Shown: positions 9,135 through 17,819 of the stretch, in pieces
Layout: the number at the start of each line of letters is the position of its first letter
Position numbering within the stretch: position 1 is the stretch's first letter
Source: Shimia sp040225985
GTDB taxonomy: Bacteria > Pseudomonadota > Alphaproteobacteria > Rhodobacterales > Rhodobacteraceae
Reading direction: 5' to 3'
NCBI RefSeq assembly: GCF_040225985.1
Contig: NZ_JBBPEU010000001.1
Coordinates: 372,001 to 436,000 of the forward strand
DNA length: 64,000 bases
Made by a program: the position numbers and the translations under genes
The notes under the pieces: model-generated
Database searches by the model: none
What the model was told of the DNA's origin: nothing
The model's input: only the letters and a program-made list of their open reading frames with translations

Positions 9135-9549
9135 GATTTTTTCCGTCAGTCGTTTGTCAGAGTTTTAGTATGAATGGCTTGCAGGGATTGGATCTTTGCG
9201 ATGCACCTTGTTTGTGTTCAGAACACTTCGATTGGCCTTGATGCCATATTGAAGAGGGATCAATGAAAAGAGTGTTTGATCCGACTTGTCGCGCATCTGG
9301 GCTGGAACATTCATCACAAGAGAGGTCATTGTTCGTTCGCAGAGCCTTGCAATTGTTTTCGCGGCATCGCCATCGAAGCGACGTGCTTTGCCAAACCTTC
9401 AAGACATTTGGTCTATGCTTGTCAACAGCGACGCCTTTAAAACCTTTGGCCCGCTGCTATTGGTCATACCTTTGATACACAACGAGCGCAGTTGCAGGTA
9501 TGGTTGCCGAGTATATGTGAGACTCAGCCAGCTGCGTGGCCGCTACGAG
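9135..9549. other. Gap between rfbD and rfbA inside the rfb cluster
   Basis: 415 bases without a convincing gene in an otherwise tightly packed operon. On the minus strand there is a TTGACA at 9425-9420, but no good -10 box at the right distance. A half-match to the fdtA/rfbC motif (TTGTTCGT, 9329-9336) is present. A run of about 75 codons without a stop, ending near 9169, has protein-like composition but no start site and no recognised family; it may be a decayed gene or chance. Confidence 0.5.
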
Positions 9550-10404
9550 TTAGGCCTGAAGCTCTTTTAGGATGTCAGCCAGTGATTCGCGCCAATCCGG
9601 TCGTGTAATGCCAAAAGTCGAAAGCGTTGCGCTGTTATCCAAGCGAGAATTCAACGGACGCCTTGCAGGAGTTGGATAATCACTGCTGGGTATGTCTATG
9701 ACATTACAGCGGGTGCCGCTTTGGCGGAATATTTCACGTGCGAAATCAGCCCAGCTTACATCAGGTGCCCCGGTAAAGTGATAGGTTCCAGTTTTAGAAG
9801 GGTCTTCCTTCAACTGTTTCGCAATAGACAGGCAAGCATCCGCGATATCAGCAGCGCAAGTTGGTCCACCAATCTGATCGGCCACGATGGTGAGAGACTC
9901 TCTTTCGCCACCTAGCCGGAGCATTGTTTTTACAAAGTTGTTCCCATGAGCCGACACAACCCACGAAGTTCGCAAGATCGCATGAGTACCACCAGCGGCG
10001 CGCACTTTTTCTTCGCCAAGCAGCTTACTTTCGCCGTAGACGCCAAGGGGCCCGGTAGAAGCGCCGATTTCAAACGGGGTGTCACCCGTGCCATCAAACA
10101 CGTAGTCCGAAGATATATGCACAAAGGGTAAACCGCGCTGCGCTGCGGCTTGCGCCAATTCGCCGGGGGTTGTTCCGTTCACGACAAGTGCAATGTCTTG
10201 TTCAGTTTCGGCCTTATCAACGGCTGTATATGCAACCGCGTTTATAACCGCGTCGGCGTCGGTTTCGGCAACAAGGCGCTTGCAGGCTTCGGGGTCTTCG
10301 AAATCGGCGTCTTCATGCGCGAGGACATCAAGCTCGATATCCCCGGCGCGACGTTGAAGTTCTTGGCCGACCTGTCCGACATCCCCGAAAACCAGAATTT
10401 TCAC
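9550..10404 (-). CDS. rfbD: dTDP-4-dehydrorhamnose reductase
   Basis: An SDR-family reductase of 284 residues. The start is GTG at 10404-10402, which overlaps the rfbB stop as GTGA; the frame stays open 26 codons further upstream inside rfbB, but the product only resembles RmlD from VKILVFGDVGQVGQ on. The NAD(P) motif GDVGQVGQEL, the strand HISSDYVFDGTG and the catalytic YxxxK in YGESKLLGE are present. It reduces dTDP-4-keto-L-rhamnose to dTDP-L-rhamnose, the last pathway step. Confidence 0.94.
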   Translation of the reverse strand: MKILVFGDVGQVGQELQRRAGDIELDVLAHEDADFEDPEACKRLVAETDADAVINAVAYTAVDKAETEQDIALVVNGTTPGELAQAAAQRGLPFVHISSDYVFDGTGDTPFEIGASTGPLGVYGESKLLGEEKVRAAGGTHAILRTSWVVSAHGNNFVKTMLRLGGERESLTIVADQIGGPTCAADIADACLSIAKQLKEDPSKTGTYHFTGAPDVSWADFAREIFRQSGTRCNVIDIPSSDYPTPARRPLNSRLDNSATLSTFGITRPDWRESLADILKELQA

Positions 10405-11450
10405 GCTTTGACCCCCAGACGTTGACCCACACCGTGGCGCTCTTGCAAGGGACGCCACCAGGCTTCGTTGTCCAGGTACCATTGCACGGTTTGCCGCAAG
10501 CCTTGTTCAACGGTGACCGAGGGTCGCCAACCGAGCTCTTCGCGGATGCGCGTGGGATCAATCGCATATCGCGCATCATGCCCCGGGCGGTCAGTGACGA
10601 ACGTAATCTGGTCGGCATAGCTCCCGTCGGCTTTTGGGCGCAGGTCGTCGAGGACTGCACAAAGTGTCTTCACCAGTTCTAGGTTCGTGCGTTCGTTTTC
10701 ACCGCCGATATTGTACGAGCGTCCGAGCTCGCCTTTTTCGACAACCAGAAGCAACGCATCCGCATGATCCTCGACATAAAGCCAGTCACGAATATTCGAG
10801 CCGTCCCCGTAAATTGGCAGTTCTTTCCCTGCCAGCGCATTCAGGATGACAACCGGGATGAGTTTTTCCGGGAAGTGATATGGGCCATAATTATTCGAAC
10901 AATTGGTCAGAACGACAGGAAGCCCATAGGTTTCATGCCATGCCCGAACGAGATGGTCCGAGCTGGCCTTCGACGCAGAATATGGCGAGCGCGGATCATA
11001 GGGCGTGTCTTCGGTGAACATCACCTCGGGGTCATTGGGTAGAGAGCCGTAGACTTCATCCGTCGAGATGTGGTGAAAGCGAAAACCTTCAGGTTTTCCG
11101 GACTGCACCCAGTAGCTGCGGGCGGCTTCCAGCATGTTGTAAGTGCCGGTGATATTGGTCTCGATAAAGTCGCCCGGACCGTCGATAGAGCGGTCAACAT
11201 GGCTCTCTGCGGCCAAATGCATGACGGCATCAGGTTTGTGTGTGGCGAACACACGATCCAACGCCGCGCGATCACGAATATCGGCTTTTTCGAAAACATA
11301 GTTCGGGCTGTCGGCAACGGTTGCAACGTTTTCGAGGCATGCCGCATAAGTCAAAGCATCGAGGTTGATAACCTCATGACCACGGGAAATGGCCAGGCGC
11401 ACAACCGCAGACCCAATGAAACCGGCACCACCGGTAACAAGCAATTTCAT
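10401..11450 (-). CDS. rfbB: dTDP-glucose 4,6-dehydratase
   Basis: A 349-residue extended SDR. The Rossmann motif GGAGFIGSAVVR starts at residue 7, the active-site STDEVYG strand follows, and YSASKASSDHLVRAW carries the YxxxK catalytic pair. It converts dTDP-glucose to dTDP-4-keto-6-deoxyglucose, the branch point used by RfbC and by FdtA. It starts 3 bases after rfbC and overlaps rfbD by 4 bases, so translation is probably coupled. Confidence 0.96.
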   Translation of the reverse strand: MKLLVTGGAGFIGSAVVRLAISRGHEVINLDALTYAACLENVATVADSPNYVFEKADIRDRAALDRVFATHKPDAVMHLAAESHVDRSIDGPGDFIETNITGTYNMLEAARSYWVQSGKPEGFRFHHISTDEVYGSLPNDPEVMFTEDTPYDPRSPYSASKASSDHLVRAWHETYGLPVVLTNCSNNYGPYHFPEKLIPVVILNALAGKELPIYGDGSNIRDWLYVEDHADALLLVVEKGELGRSYNIGGENERTNLELVKTLCAVLDDLRPKADGSYADQITFVTDRPGHDARYAIDPTRIREELGWRPSVTVEQGLRQTVQWYLDNEAWWRPLQERHGVGQRLGVKA

Positions 11451-11453
11451 GAT

Positions 11454-12017
11454 TTATCCTTCATATATAAAGGGGCTGTCAAAGTCCTTGAGTAGCGGTG
11501 CCGTCTCGTCCTTTTGGGAAAGAACCACTTCGGCATCGCCCATGCCCCAATCAATACCAATGTCCGGGTCGTCATAACGTACACCGCCATCACATTCAGG
11601 CGCGTAGTAATCCGAGCACTTGTAAACGATTTCCGTGTCGGGTTCGCGCGTAACAAACCCGTGCAAGAAGCCAGCCGGAACCAGCAGCTGCCGCCCATTT
11701 TCAAAGCTCAGCTCATACCCGACCCACTGGCCGAAAGTTGGGCTTCCTTTTCGAATGTCGACGGCGACATCAAACAGGCGTCCTTTTCCACACCGAACCA
11801 GTTTGTCCTGCGCATGTGGCGGAGATTGAAAGTGGAGACCGCGAATGGTTCCAACCTCTTTCGACAATGAGTGGTTGTCCTGGACAAAGTCGATTTCTAA
11901 CCCGATCTCGGCCATGCTCTTTCTGTTCCAGCTTTCGCTGAAAAAACCACGATGATCGCCGAAGCGGGCAGGTGTAATCAGAAGGACACCGGGTAAATCT
12001 GTTTGTTGAACTTCCAC
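11454..12017 (-). CDS. rfbC: dTDP-4-dehydrorhamnose 3,5-epimerase
   Basis: An RmlC cupin. I start it at GTG 12017-12015, preceded by GCGAGG, which gives 187 residues, close to the usual 180-190. The frame stays open to an ATG at 12089, but those 24 residues do not resemble the family. Motifs include FGDHRGFFSESWN, DNHSLSKEVGTIRGLHFQ with the catalytic His, and HGFVTREPDTEIVYK. It epimerises C3 and C5 of dTDP-4-keto-6-deoxyglucose. First gene of the rfbCBD(A) operon. Confidence 0.92.
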   Translation of the reverse strand: MEVQQTDLPGVLLITPARFGDHRGFFSESWNRKSMAEIGLEIDFVQDNHSLSKEVGTIRGLHFQSPPHAQDKLVRCGKGRLFDVAVDIRKGSPTFGQWVGYELSFENGRQLLVPAGFLHGFVTREPDTEIVYKCSDYYAPECDGGVRYDDPDIGIDWGMGDAEVVLSQKDETAPLLKDFDSPFIYEG

Positions 12018-12388
12018 TTCAGCCCTCGCAACTTGCCAAATGCTCCAGGGTGGAGAAACGGCAGATACACTTTGCTTTCCACGTCGCAAAAATGAAGGGG
12101 AATTTCCACCCCAAAAGTCATCCTCACGAGCATAACAGCCGAAAAACCTGAACGAATGCGATGGGATTTACAGAAAAGCGACACTTTGCCCCAAATAATT
12201 TGTGGCGCTTTTCGGTGTGCCGCGACATCATCCAACATTACGTGTGGAAAGCTTGTTGCCCGAGGTTGTTGCGCGGTTTTCGAAATTTGTTTCCTGACTG
12301 TTCCTGAATAGTCATTCTTGGACCCTCGGCGATACTGCATGTGACAAGTGCCGTTTTGTTCGTCGCCTAACAAAATCACGGACATCTA
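12018..12388. other. Intergenic region between rfbC and the divergent 12389 gene
   Basis: About 370 bases, AT-richer than its flanks, holding the control region for rfbC on the minus strand and probably for the plus-strand gene. The shared inverted motif sits at 12353-12376. No RNA gene, IS remnant or other frame with family resemblance was seen. Confidence 0.55.
12353..12376. promoter_or_regulatory. Second copy of the inverted motif (rfbC upstream region)
   Basis: On the minus strand GATTTTGTT, 4 spacer bases, then GACGAACAAAAC, counting one base beyond 12376. Both blocks match the copy at 7699-7725 exactly. It lies about 335 bases upstream of the rfbC start and 12 bases before the ATG of the divergent gene at 12389, so either could be controlled. 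Function is inferred. Confidence 0.45.
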
Positions 12389-12886
12389 ATGCTTCAACAA
12401 ATCGGTATGGCCCTTTCTACCTTCCAAACTTCCGCTTCCTGCAAACGCCGTAGGGGCCTGTTGTACAAGACTGATAGATGGCATGTTTGTCGAACCTTTA
12501 TGGCCATGCTTCTGGGCGCTTTCATTGTCCCCATCGTGTCGACGTTTGCGACCGCTCAGGAATGGCACCTTTTACACGATTATGAGCCGTTGAGTTATGA
12601 AGAGACCAAAACGCTGATTTTGGACCGGACACTGACTTTTCCGGGGCTGGGCCGATCCACCTTTCATGAAGATGGGTCCTTCGTGTTCACCGACGCACAA
12701 ACCGACGTCACGCGGTTCGGGGTATTCGAGCTGCGTAAAGACGGTGAGCTTTGTGTCGATTTCCAGAATCAGGAAAGGCGCTGCGGGGCCTTTCTGCGGG
12801 ACGAAGGTGTGTTCCTGCTTTTGAACGGAGACAGACGCCGCATTCCTGTACTGTTCGGTGTACAGCGCCGCCCCTCTCTCAGATGA
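12389..12886 (+). CDS. Hypothetical exported protein
   Basis: 165 codons; no family recognised. A hydrophobic stretch, MAMLLGAFIVPIVSTFATAQ (residues 38-57), looks like a signal peptide ending before EWHLL, so the true start may lie further in, for instance ATG 12500; neither site has a clear ribosome-binding site. The mature part (about 110 residues) contains LTFPGLGRSTFHEDGSFVF and ELCVDFQNQERRCGAFL with two cysteines, suggesting a small beta-rich periplasmic domain. It precedes another exported unknown on the same strand. Confidence 0.55.
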   Translation: MLQQIGMALSTFQTSASCKRRRGLLYKTDRWHVCRTFMAMLLGAFIVPIVSTFATAQEWHLLHDYEPLSYEETKTLILDRTLTFPGLGRSTFHEDGSFVFTDAQTDVTRFGVFELRKDGELCVDFQNQERRCGAFLRDEGVFLLLNGDRRRIPVLFGVQRRPSLR

Positions 12887-13021
12887 TCTCTGTGCGGGGC
12901 CTTAGGGTTTCACGACGTTGGCCGCCCACTGGATTGGCAATGTCCCGCTCAGTTGCAGAGCTGTCTCTTGTCTCAGCCCGAAAAACCTGACACCCCTCTG
13001 ATCATATAAAGAATTTGGAAC

Positions 13022-13924
13022 ATGAGGGTTGCAGATATGTGGAGCAGTGTATTTGCCCGCCGGACATCTGGCGCGCTGACCAAAGCCGTTTTGGCCATCG
13101 CCCTGCCTTTCGGGGCACAAGCCGCCACGAAACCCTGCAACAAACCCTTGGCCGACGCCATTCCCAAGCGGACCTTTTCCGCCCCATCGGGCAGCGAACT
13201 GATGCAATCCCTGATGAACACAGGCGGGGCACAGCGCGATGCGGCGGTCGCTGACCACGTGCTGTCGGGCAATATTCCGTCATTCCTGCGCGATCTGGCA
13301 CCGGTGACCATTGAGGGCCGGAAAGCTACTGGAGAAGAGGTCAAGGTCACGATCTGCGTCACGCCCGAATACCTCTCGGTGGGTCATGACCGTGACTTCG
13401 TGCGGGTGCCAATGGGCCTGCCCGCCGCGGTGCGCATAGCCGAAGAGCTTGGCTTTTTGCTGCCCACCACCAAGATGGTCGATGCCATCTATTCACAGGC
13501 CAAGGTGCGCCTTGCCCCAAGCCCGATGAAACCCACGTCGCAAATGGAATCCACCGCGTATCTGGTGCAGCACGATGCAACTGTCGATAAACAGAGCGAG
13601 GCGCATGCGCCCGGTATTGGGCAGCTGACGGCGGGCCAGAAGAAAGACCTCGTGCTGTCCAACCGGCTTCGCGCGAAACCGGGGCGGGTGGCGATTTATG
13701 GCTGGCACCGCACGAATGGCAAGCCGATCCAACCGCTCAGCACCGTGCACGGCGCGCGTTATGCGGATTACAGCCATGGCGTGAGGCTGGTCAGCCAAAC
13801 TGCCTTTGTCGACGGCAAGCCGGTCAGTCTCAAAGACATCATACAGGACCGGAACCTTGCCTCGGTCGTGAGCAGCGAAGGCCCGATCCGTGATCTCAAC
13901 GGGTTGGTGAAAAGCCTTTACTAA
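13022..13924 (+). CDS. Hypothetical exported protein
   Basis: 300 residues. An N-terminal arginine-containing stretch followed by SGALTKAVLAIALPFGAQAA (about 16-35) looks like a signal peptide. The mature protein has two Cys (KPCNKP; ICVTPEYL), a segment of the type DFVRVPMGLPAAVRIAEELGFLLPT, and a C-terminal GWHRTNGKPIQPLS with HGARYADYSHGVRLVS. I know no functional assignment for this. It ends 3 bases before the stop of the convergent SUMF1-like gene, so the two form a tail-to-tail pair. Confidence 0.75.
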   Translation: MRVADMWSSVFARRTSGALTKAVLAIALPFGAQAATKPCNKPLADAIPKRTFSAPSGSELMQSLMNTGGAQRDAAVADHVLSGNIPSFLRDLAPVTIEGRKATGEEVKVTICVTPEYLSVGHDRDFVRVPMGLPAAVRIAEELGFLLPTTKMVDAIYSQAKVRLAPSPMKPTSQMESTAYLVQHDATVDKQSEAHAPGIGQLTAGQKKDLVLSNRLRAKPGRVAIYGWHRTNGKPIQPLSTVHGARYADYSHGVRLVSQTAFVDGKPVSLKDIIQDRNLASVVSSEGPIRDLNGLVKSLY

Positions 13925-13927
13925 AAA

Positions 13928-14911
13928 CTAATTTACGCTTTTGCAGCAGCGGAACCCAAGGTGGTAATTCTCGTGGCTGCGCGGACTCATGACGCGCGTG
14001 CCATGCCAATAGGGCGCACGCCAGCGGCACCAGTCGGCATGGGCCTGATATTTATCCCAGATGAACCAACTGCCCTTCATCTCGGTCACCCCTAACGTTG
14101 TGCTGCCACGACTGGCCATCTGGTCGGGAGTCATGGGCAGGTTCATGTGTTCCGCCGCATTGCCGTGCAGATCAAAGACGCCCAACGCGCTCTTGCAGTT
14201 GGGAAATGCTCCGGTCGGATAGGTGTTCGAGCCACAACTGTTGAATCCTCCGCCCCCGCATGAAGCGCTTTTCTCGCTGTTTTGCGCACAAATCCCTCGC
14301 TGGAAGCGCGGCCCATAGGCCCAGCTTTTGCTGGCGCCATATTTCGCGTTATGGGCGTTGCGCATTGCCGCCAAGGACCCGAGGCCAAAGAAATAGTCGG
14401 GTTCCTGCAAGGCTCCAGCACAGGCACCTTCCCATTCGTGGGCATCGCACAACCGCTTGCCCACCGCCGCACAGATTTCGGCCGCCTCGCGGGCTTTGAC
14501 CCAGACTACAGGATAAGTACAGGGAATGTTCGGGAATTCGAACATGTCGATACAGGCCTTGGCGTCAGATGGTTTTTCTCGGGTCGGATCGAACAGTGGC
14601 GCCATGTAGCGGTCGCCACAAATCCGGGTATTACGCGCCGAGTCATAGGATTGCGGGCCGCCGGGGATGCGCGCCGCGCATTGTTCCGGCGTCATCGGAT
14701 GGCGTGTGATGGCCGGATTGCCCTGACCGATAAAGCCCGATCTGGCAAAGATTTGGCGCAAGCGGCCTAGTTCTGCCCCGTTCAGGCGATGGACGCTTTG
14801 CAATTGCTGGAAAAGGACCGCGTTCTGCTTTTGCAGCGCGCTTTCTGCCAAGGTTAGCGACGGCACCAACAGAAGGCCCGCCGCAAGAAACGCAATCAAA
14901 CCGGCCTTCAT
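13928..14911 (-). CDS. Secreted SUMF1/FGE-sulfatase-domain protein, Cys-rich
   Basis: 327 residues with a clear signal peptide (AGLIAFLAAGLLLVPSLTLA, residues 3-22). The rest resembles the formylglycine-generating-enzyme/SUMF1 fold: CIDMFEFPN, PVVWVKAREAAEICAAVGKRL, HEWEGACAG, GVFDLHGNAAEHMNLP and terminal HLGFRCCKS. At least twelve further cysteines imply several disulfides in the periplasm. Most bacterial SUMF1-domain proteins are not proven FGEs, and I saw no sulfatase nearby, so a modification activity is not claimed. Its ATG overlaps the stop of the upstream gene as ATGA, indicating translational coupling. Confidence 0.8.
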   Translation of the reverse strand: MKAGLIAFLAAGLLLVPSLTLAESALQKQNAVLFQQLQSVHRLNGAELGRLRQIFARSGFIGQGNPAITRHPMTPEQCAARIPGGPQSYDSARNTRICGDRYMAPLFDPTREKPSDAKACIDMFEFPNIPCTYPVVWVKAREAAEICAAVGKRLCDAHEWEGACAGALQEPDYFFGLGSLAAMRNAHNAKYGASKSWAYGPRFQRGICAQNSEKSASCGGGGFNSCGSNTYPTGAFPNCKSALGVFDLHGNAAEHMNLPMTPDQMASRGSTTLGVTEMKGSWFIWDKYQAHADWCRWRAPYWHGTRVMSPRSHENYHLGFRCCKSVN

Positions 14912-16668
14912 GGCGTGCCCTCCTTTCGCATCACGTAAAACAGGTCGCGATTATCCGCAAAGCCGATGAAACGGGGGATCACCCCGCCTCCGCGCACCTT
15001 TTTGTCGATCAAAGCCATGCCGGGCACCATGTGCTGCACATGCACTTGCCCGTCCCTTGGCACGTAAAGCGCAAGATAAGTGTGTTCGAGCGCGTTCATG
15101 TCCAGAAGCATCGCATATGAACAGCCATAGGCCTGAAATGTGCGTGCCATGGCCGAGGGTGTCGCGGTCGAGAAATAGCCGTAAAGCAGGAACTGCCGTC
15201 CTTCATCTTTGACGATGCATCCCCCCGCCCTCAGCGTGCGCAATTCGGCTTTGGCCGACCCCGACCAGTTTCCAGGGCCCCACTGCGTGACGCGGTCGCC
15301 GGGCACCCCGAGACCGGTCTCGGGATCGGTTTCCAGAAGCGGCACGCCATTTTGACGGGCAAATTCGATACGCGGCAACAGGGCGTTATCCGCCTCTGTC
15401 CATGTTTTCATTTGGATGGTCCCGTCCGTCAAGCCAAACAGTGTCGACAGGTTGGGCTGCAGTTTGCTGAGAATGACACCCTTCTCGATAAACCCGTAAT
15501 GGTGGCCCAAGTTGAAACCCGCCATATCTCCGTATTTGAAGGCCCCGTGGCTGCGCTTGAAACCAGCGGTGAAGGTGGCAATCGACCGGTTGGCGATCTC
15601 TTTGTTCACCATCCCCAACAGGACAAGCGGACGCGGGGATTTGATCCCGTCCGGCCCCGGCATCCCCTTGGGGCGGATCGAGGCTGGTGGGCGCGGCGAC
15701 CAGCCCAGCGCCGGATGGTCGGTGCCCATGGCAAAGCCCATCTCTAACTGGTCAAGATCGAACGCCACCATATAGCCGGTCGCCTTGCTCTCGACATTGT
15801 CGATCCAGTTGGTTTTGCCCGGGCCGTTCAGCACCTCTTGCGAAATCCAGCGCGGCTGAAAAGCGCTGGCATAGACCCCGTGCAAGTCCTCAACCGGATA
15901 CCATTGCCCGATCGTCATGCGGCCCGGTTTGGCATCCTCCAACGCAATATCCAGGAGGGTCGACACCACCGGCATGTCCTCTGGCGCCTTGCTGCCGTGC
16001 ATTGCGGGCGGGCCAGACGCAACCGTATCCGTACCTCCGGTGCCGAGAGTCTTGCTGATCTCGACCTCCGAGTCCCTGTAGAAGTTGTCACGCACAAACC
16101 GCACGATGCTTTCTCCGCCCCAGATATTGTCGCGCAGAAATTCGGCCGTGGCTTCAATATTGGTGCGCGCGCCGATCACGGGATTGCGCAGCAAAAGCGC
16201 GTCCTCACAAACGCCCACATAGGCCAGCCCCTTGGCGCGGGCTTCTTTCAGGGTTTTCTGGTCTTCGGCCCAAGGCCCGCATGTGTGCGTGGCCTCTTTG
16301 CGCGTCATCAAGACCGCAGGTGGAGTTGCGGGGTCGAGTGTAATTTGCTGCGTTTTGGGAAAAGGGTTTTCCAGATGGTAACTGACAGGATCGCCGCCCC
16401 CGTCCGGGGTGATCTGCAATAGGAACCACGCATTTGTCGCAGGGTTGAGATTTATCAGGGTGATGGTCTGGCCCGTGGCCGGATCCACTGCTTGCTGGGT
16501 ACGTCGGAAGGGCTGAAGCTCGATCACTGATTTTGCGCGAACCGCTTCGTATGCGTCCCATTGCGTCGCAAAGGTTTCGGCATCCTGCGCTTGCAAGGGA
16601 AACGCCATGCAACACGTAACCAATCCCGCGATGCCCAAACCCATTGCGCAATTCCATAAAAGGCCCAT
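14908..16668 (-). CDS. Large exported protein of unknown function
   Basis: 586 residues from ATG 16668-16666, chosen because it is preceded by GGAAAGGAACG and opens with a signal peptide (LGIAGLVTCCMAFPLQAQ); the open frame further upstream overlaps the next gene. The C-terminal half has a pattern loosely like phosphodiester-glycosidase (NAGPA/DUF2233) proteins: FGLTDGTIQMKTW, QWGPGNWSGSAKAE, LLYGYFSTATPSAMARTFQ and YGCSYAMLLDMNALEHTYLA. That resemblance is weak. It overlaps the SUMF1-like gene by 4 bases, so the two products probably act together outside the cytoplasm. Confidence 0.75.
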   Translation of the reverse strand: MGLLWNCAMGLGIAGLVTCCMAFPLQAQDAETFATQWDAYEAVRAKSVIELQPFRRTQQAVDPATGQTITLINLNPATNAWFLLQITPDGGGDPVSYHLENPFPKTQQITLDPATPPAVLMTRKEATHTCGPWAEDQKTLKEARAKGLAYVGVCEDALLLRNPVIGARTNIEATAEFLRDNIWGGESIVRFVRDNFYRDSEVEISKTLGTGGTDTVASGPPAMHGSKAPEDMPVVSTLLDIALEDAKPGRMTIGQWYPVEDLHGVYASAFQPRWISQEVLNGPGKTNWIDNVESKATGYMVAFDLDQLEMGFAMGTDHPALGWSPRPPASIRPKGMPGPDGIKSPRPLVLLGMVNKEIANRSIATFTAGFKRSHGAFKYGDMAGFNLGHHYGFIEKGVILSKLQPNLSTLFGLTDGTIQMKTWTEADNALLPRIEFARQNGVPLLETDPETGLGVPGDRVTQWGPGNWSGSAKAELRTLRAGGCIVKDEGRQFLLYGYFSTATPSAMARTFQAYGCSYAMLLDMNALEHTYLALYVPRDGQVHVQHMVPGMALIDKKVRGGGVIPRFIGFADNRDLFYVMRKEGTP

Positions 16669-16685
16669 GTCGTTCCTTTCCGGTG

Positions 16686-17729
16686 TCAGATCACCATTTT
16701 CAGTAATTGCAGCGCGCCCTTCTTCCACGGCACGCGGTGGGACACGCCCGTGGCTTGCGAGATCATATCTCGGTTGGCCACGTACCAATCATAGTTTCGC
16801 ACAAGCGCATGTTCGTTCGAGTGGATCGGGGCATAGCCCAGACGTTTGCTGATCTTGTCCAGACTGACAAAGCTGTCCTTGCCTGCGGTCTCGTAGATCC
16901 ACTTGTAAAGCGGCGACAGGTTCACGGCCTCAAGCACCCGCAAGGTCCAGATGGCGGGGGCCTCGGGCAACCCGATGATATGCTTGCCGTGCCCGGCGCG
17001 ATCCAGCACCGCCTGAAAGGCCTGGCGCAAAGAGCCGTATTCAGCCGCACCGACATTGAACGTATCGTTCGCGATCTGCTCGTCGGCGGTGGCGCATAGC
17101 AGCACGGCCTGACTCAGGTCCTCCACATCCATTAGCTGATAAATGTTGTCACCCGACCCCAGCACCGGAAAATTGTGCCCCGTGTAGGCAAAGTCATAAA
17201 GCAATTCAAACGCACCAAGGCGCTCAGGCCCCACAAAGGACTTTGGGCGCAGAACCGGCAGGCACAGGCCCTTTTCGCGAAATGCGTTGCACACATGTTC
17301 GGCGGCGACCTTGGACGCCCCATAGGCGCCAACGCCCTGCATCCGATCCGCCTCGACCAGCGGGTGGTGGTCAGGAATGCCATAAACCGCCGTGCTTGAG
17401 GTATGGATGAACCGCTCGATCCCCTTTTTCTCGGTGGTTTCCAGCAACAACCGCGTGCCGTCGACATTCGTGGACTGGATTTCAGACACATCGGCAAGAG
17501 GCAGCGCCGCGGCGCAATGCACGACAAAGTCAATCCCGTCAAACGCCCGATCATGCAGGGAAACGTCGCGGATATCCCCCTGCAACTCATCAATCCTGTC
17601 ACGCTCGGGGTAAGAGAATGGCTGCAGGTCATAGCTGCGCACCTCGTGGCCACGCTCCAGAAGATAGCGGATCAGGTTGATCCCCATGAATCCGGCCCCT
17701 CCGGTCACCAGAAAAGTCTTCTTTGCCAT
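16686..17729 (-). CDS. NAD-dependent epimerase/dehydratase (extended SDR)
   Basis: 347 residues from ATG 17729-17727 (MAKKTFLVTGGAGFMGINLI). The Rossmann motif GGAGFMG, the Ser-containing IHTSSTAVYG and YGASKVAAEHVCNAF with YxxxK are complete, so it should be active. The partner substrate is probably a nucleotide or polyprenyl-linked sugar. It is divergent from a DPPR-synthase-like UbiA gene, which suggests a joint role in a lipid-linked pentose or sugar pathway; that is inference. Seventeen bases separate it from the downstream exported protein gene. Confidence 0.85.
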   Translation of the reverse strand: MAKKTFLVTGGAGFMGINLIRYLLERGHEVRSYDLQPFSYPERDRIDELQGDIRDVSLHDRAFDGIDFVVHCAAALPLADVSEIQSTNVDGTRLLLETTEKKGIERFIHTSSTAVYGIPDHHPLVEADRMQGVGAYGASKVAAEHVCNAFREKGLCLPVLRPKSFVGPERLGAFELLYDFAYTGHNFPVLGSGDNIYQLMDVEDLSQAVLLCATADEQIANDTFNVGAAEYGSLRQAFQAVLDRAGHGKHIIGLPEAPAIWTLRVLEAVNLSPLYKWIYETAGKDSFVSLDKISKRLGYAPIHSNEHALVRNYDWYVANRDMISQATGVSHRVPWKKGALQLLKMVI

Positions 17730-17819
17730 GCGATTCACTCCCCTCGTCAGACGCCCGCCGAGTTTGATCTCTCGAGCAAACGCCTGTGCCATGCTGGCCT
17801 GATCTTTCATGTTTGGAAT

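Noticed and set aside
9157..9402. 81-codon Cys-containing frame between rfbD and rfbA
   Set aside because: Composition and lack of a start site look random; kept only as a note in the gap entry.
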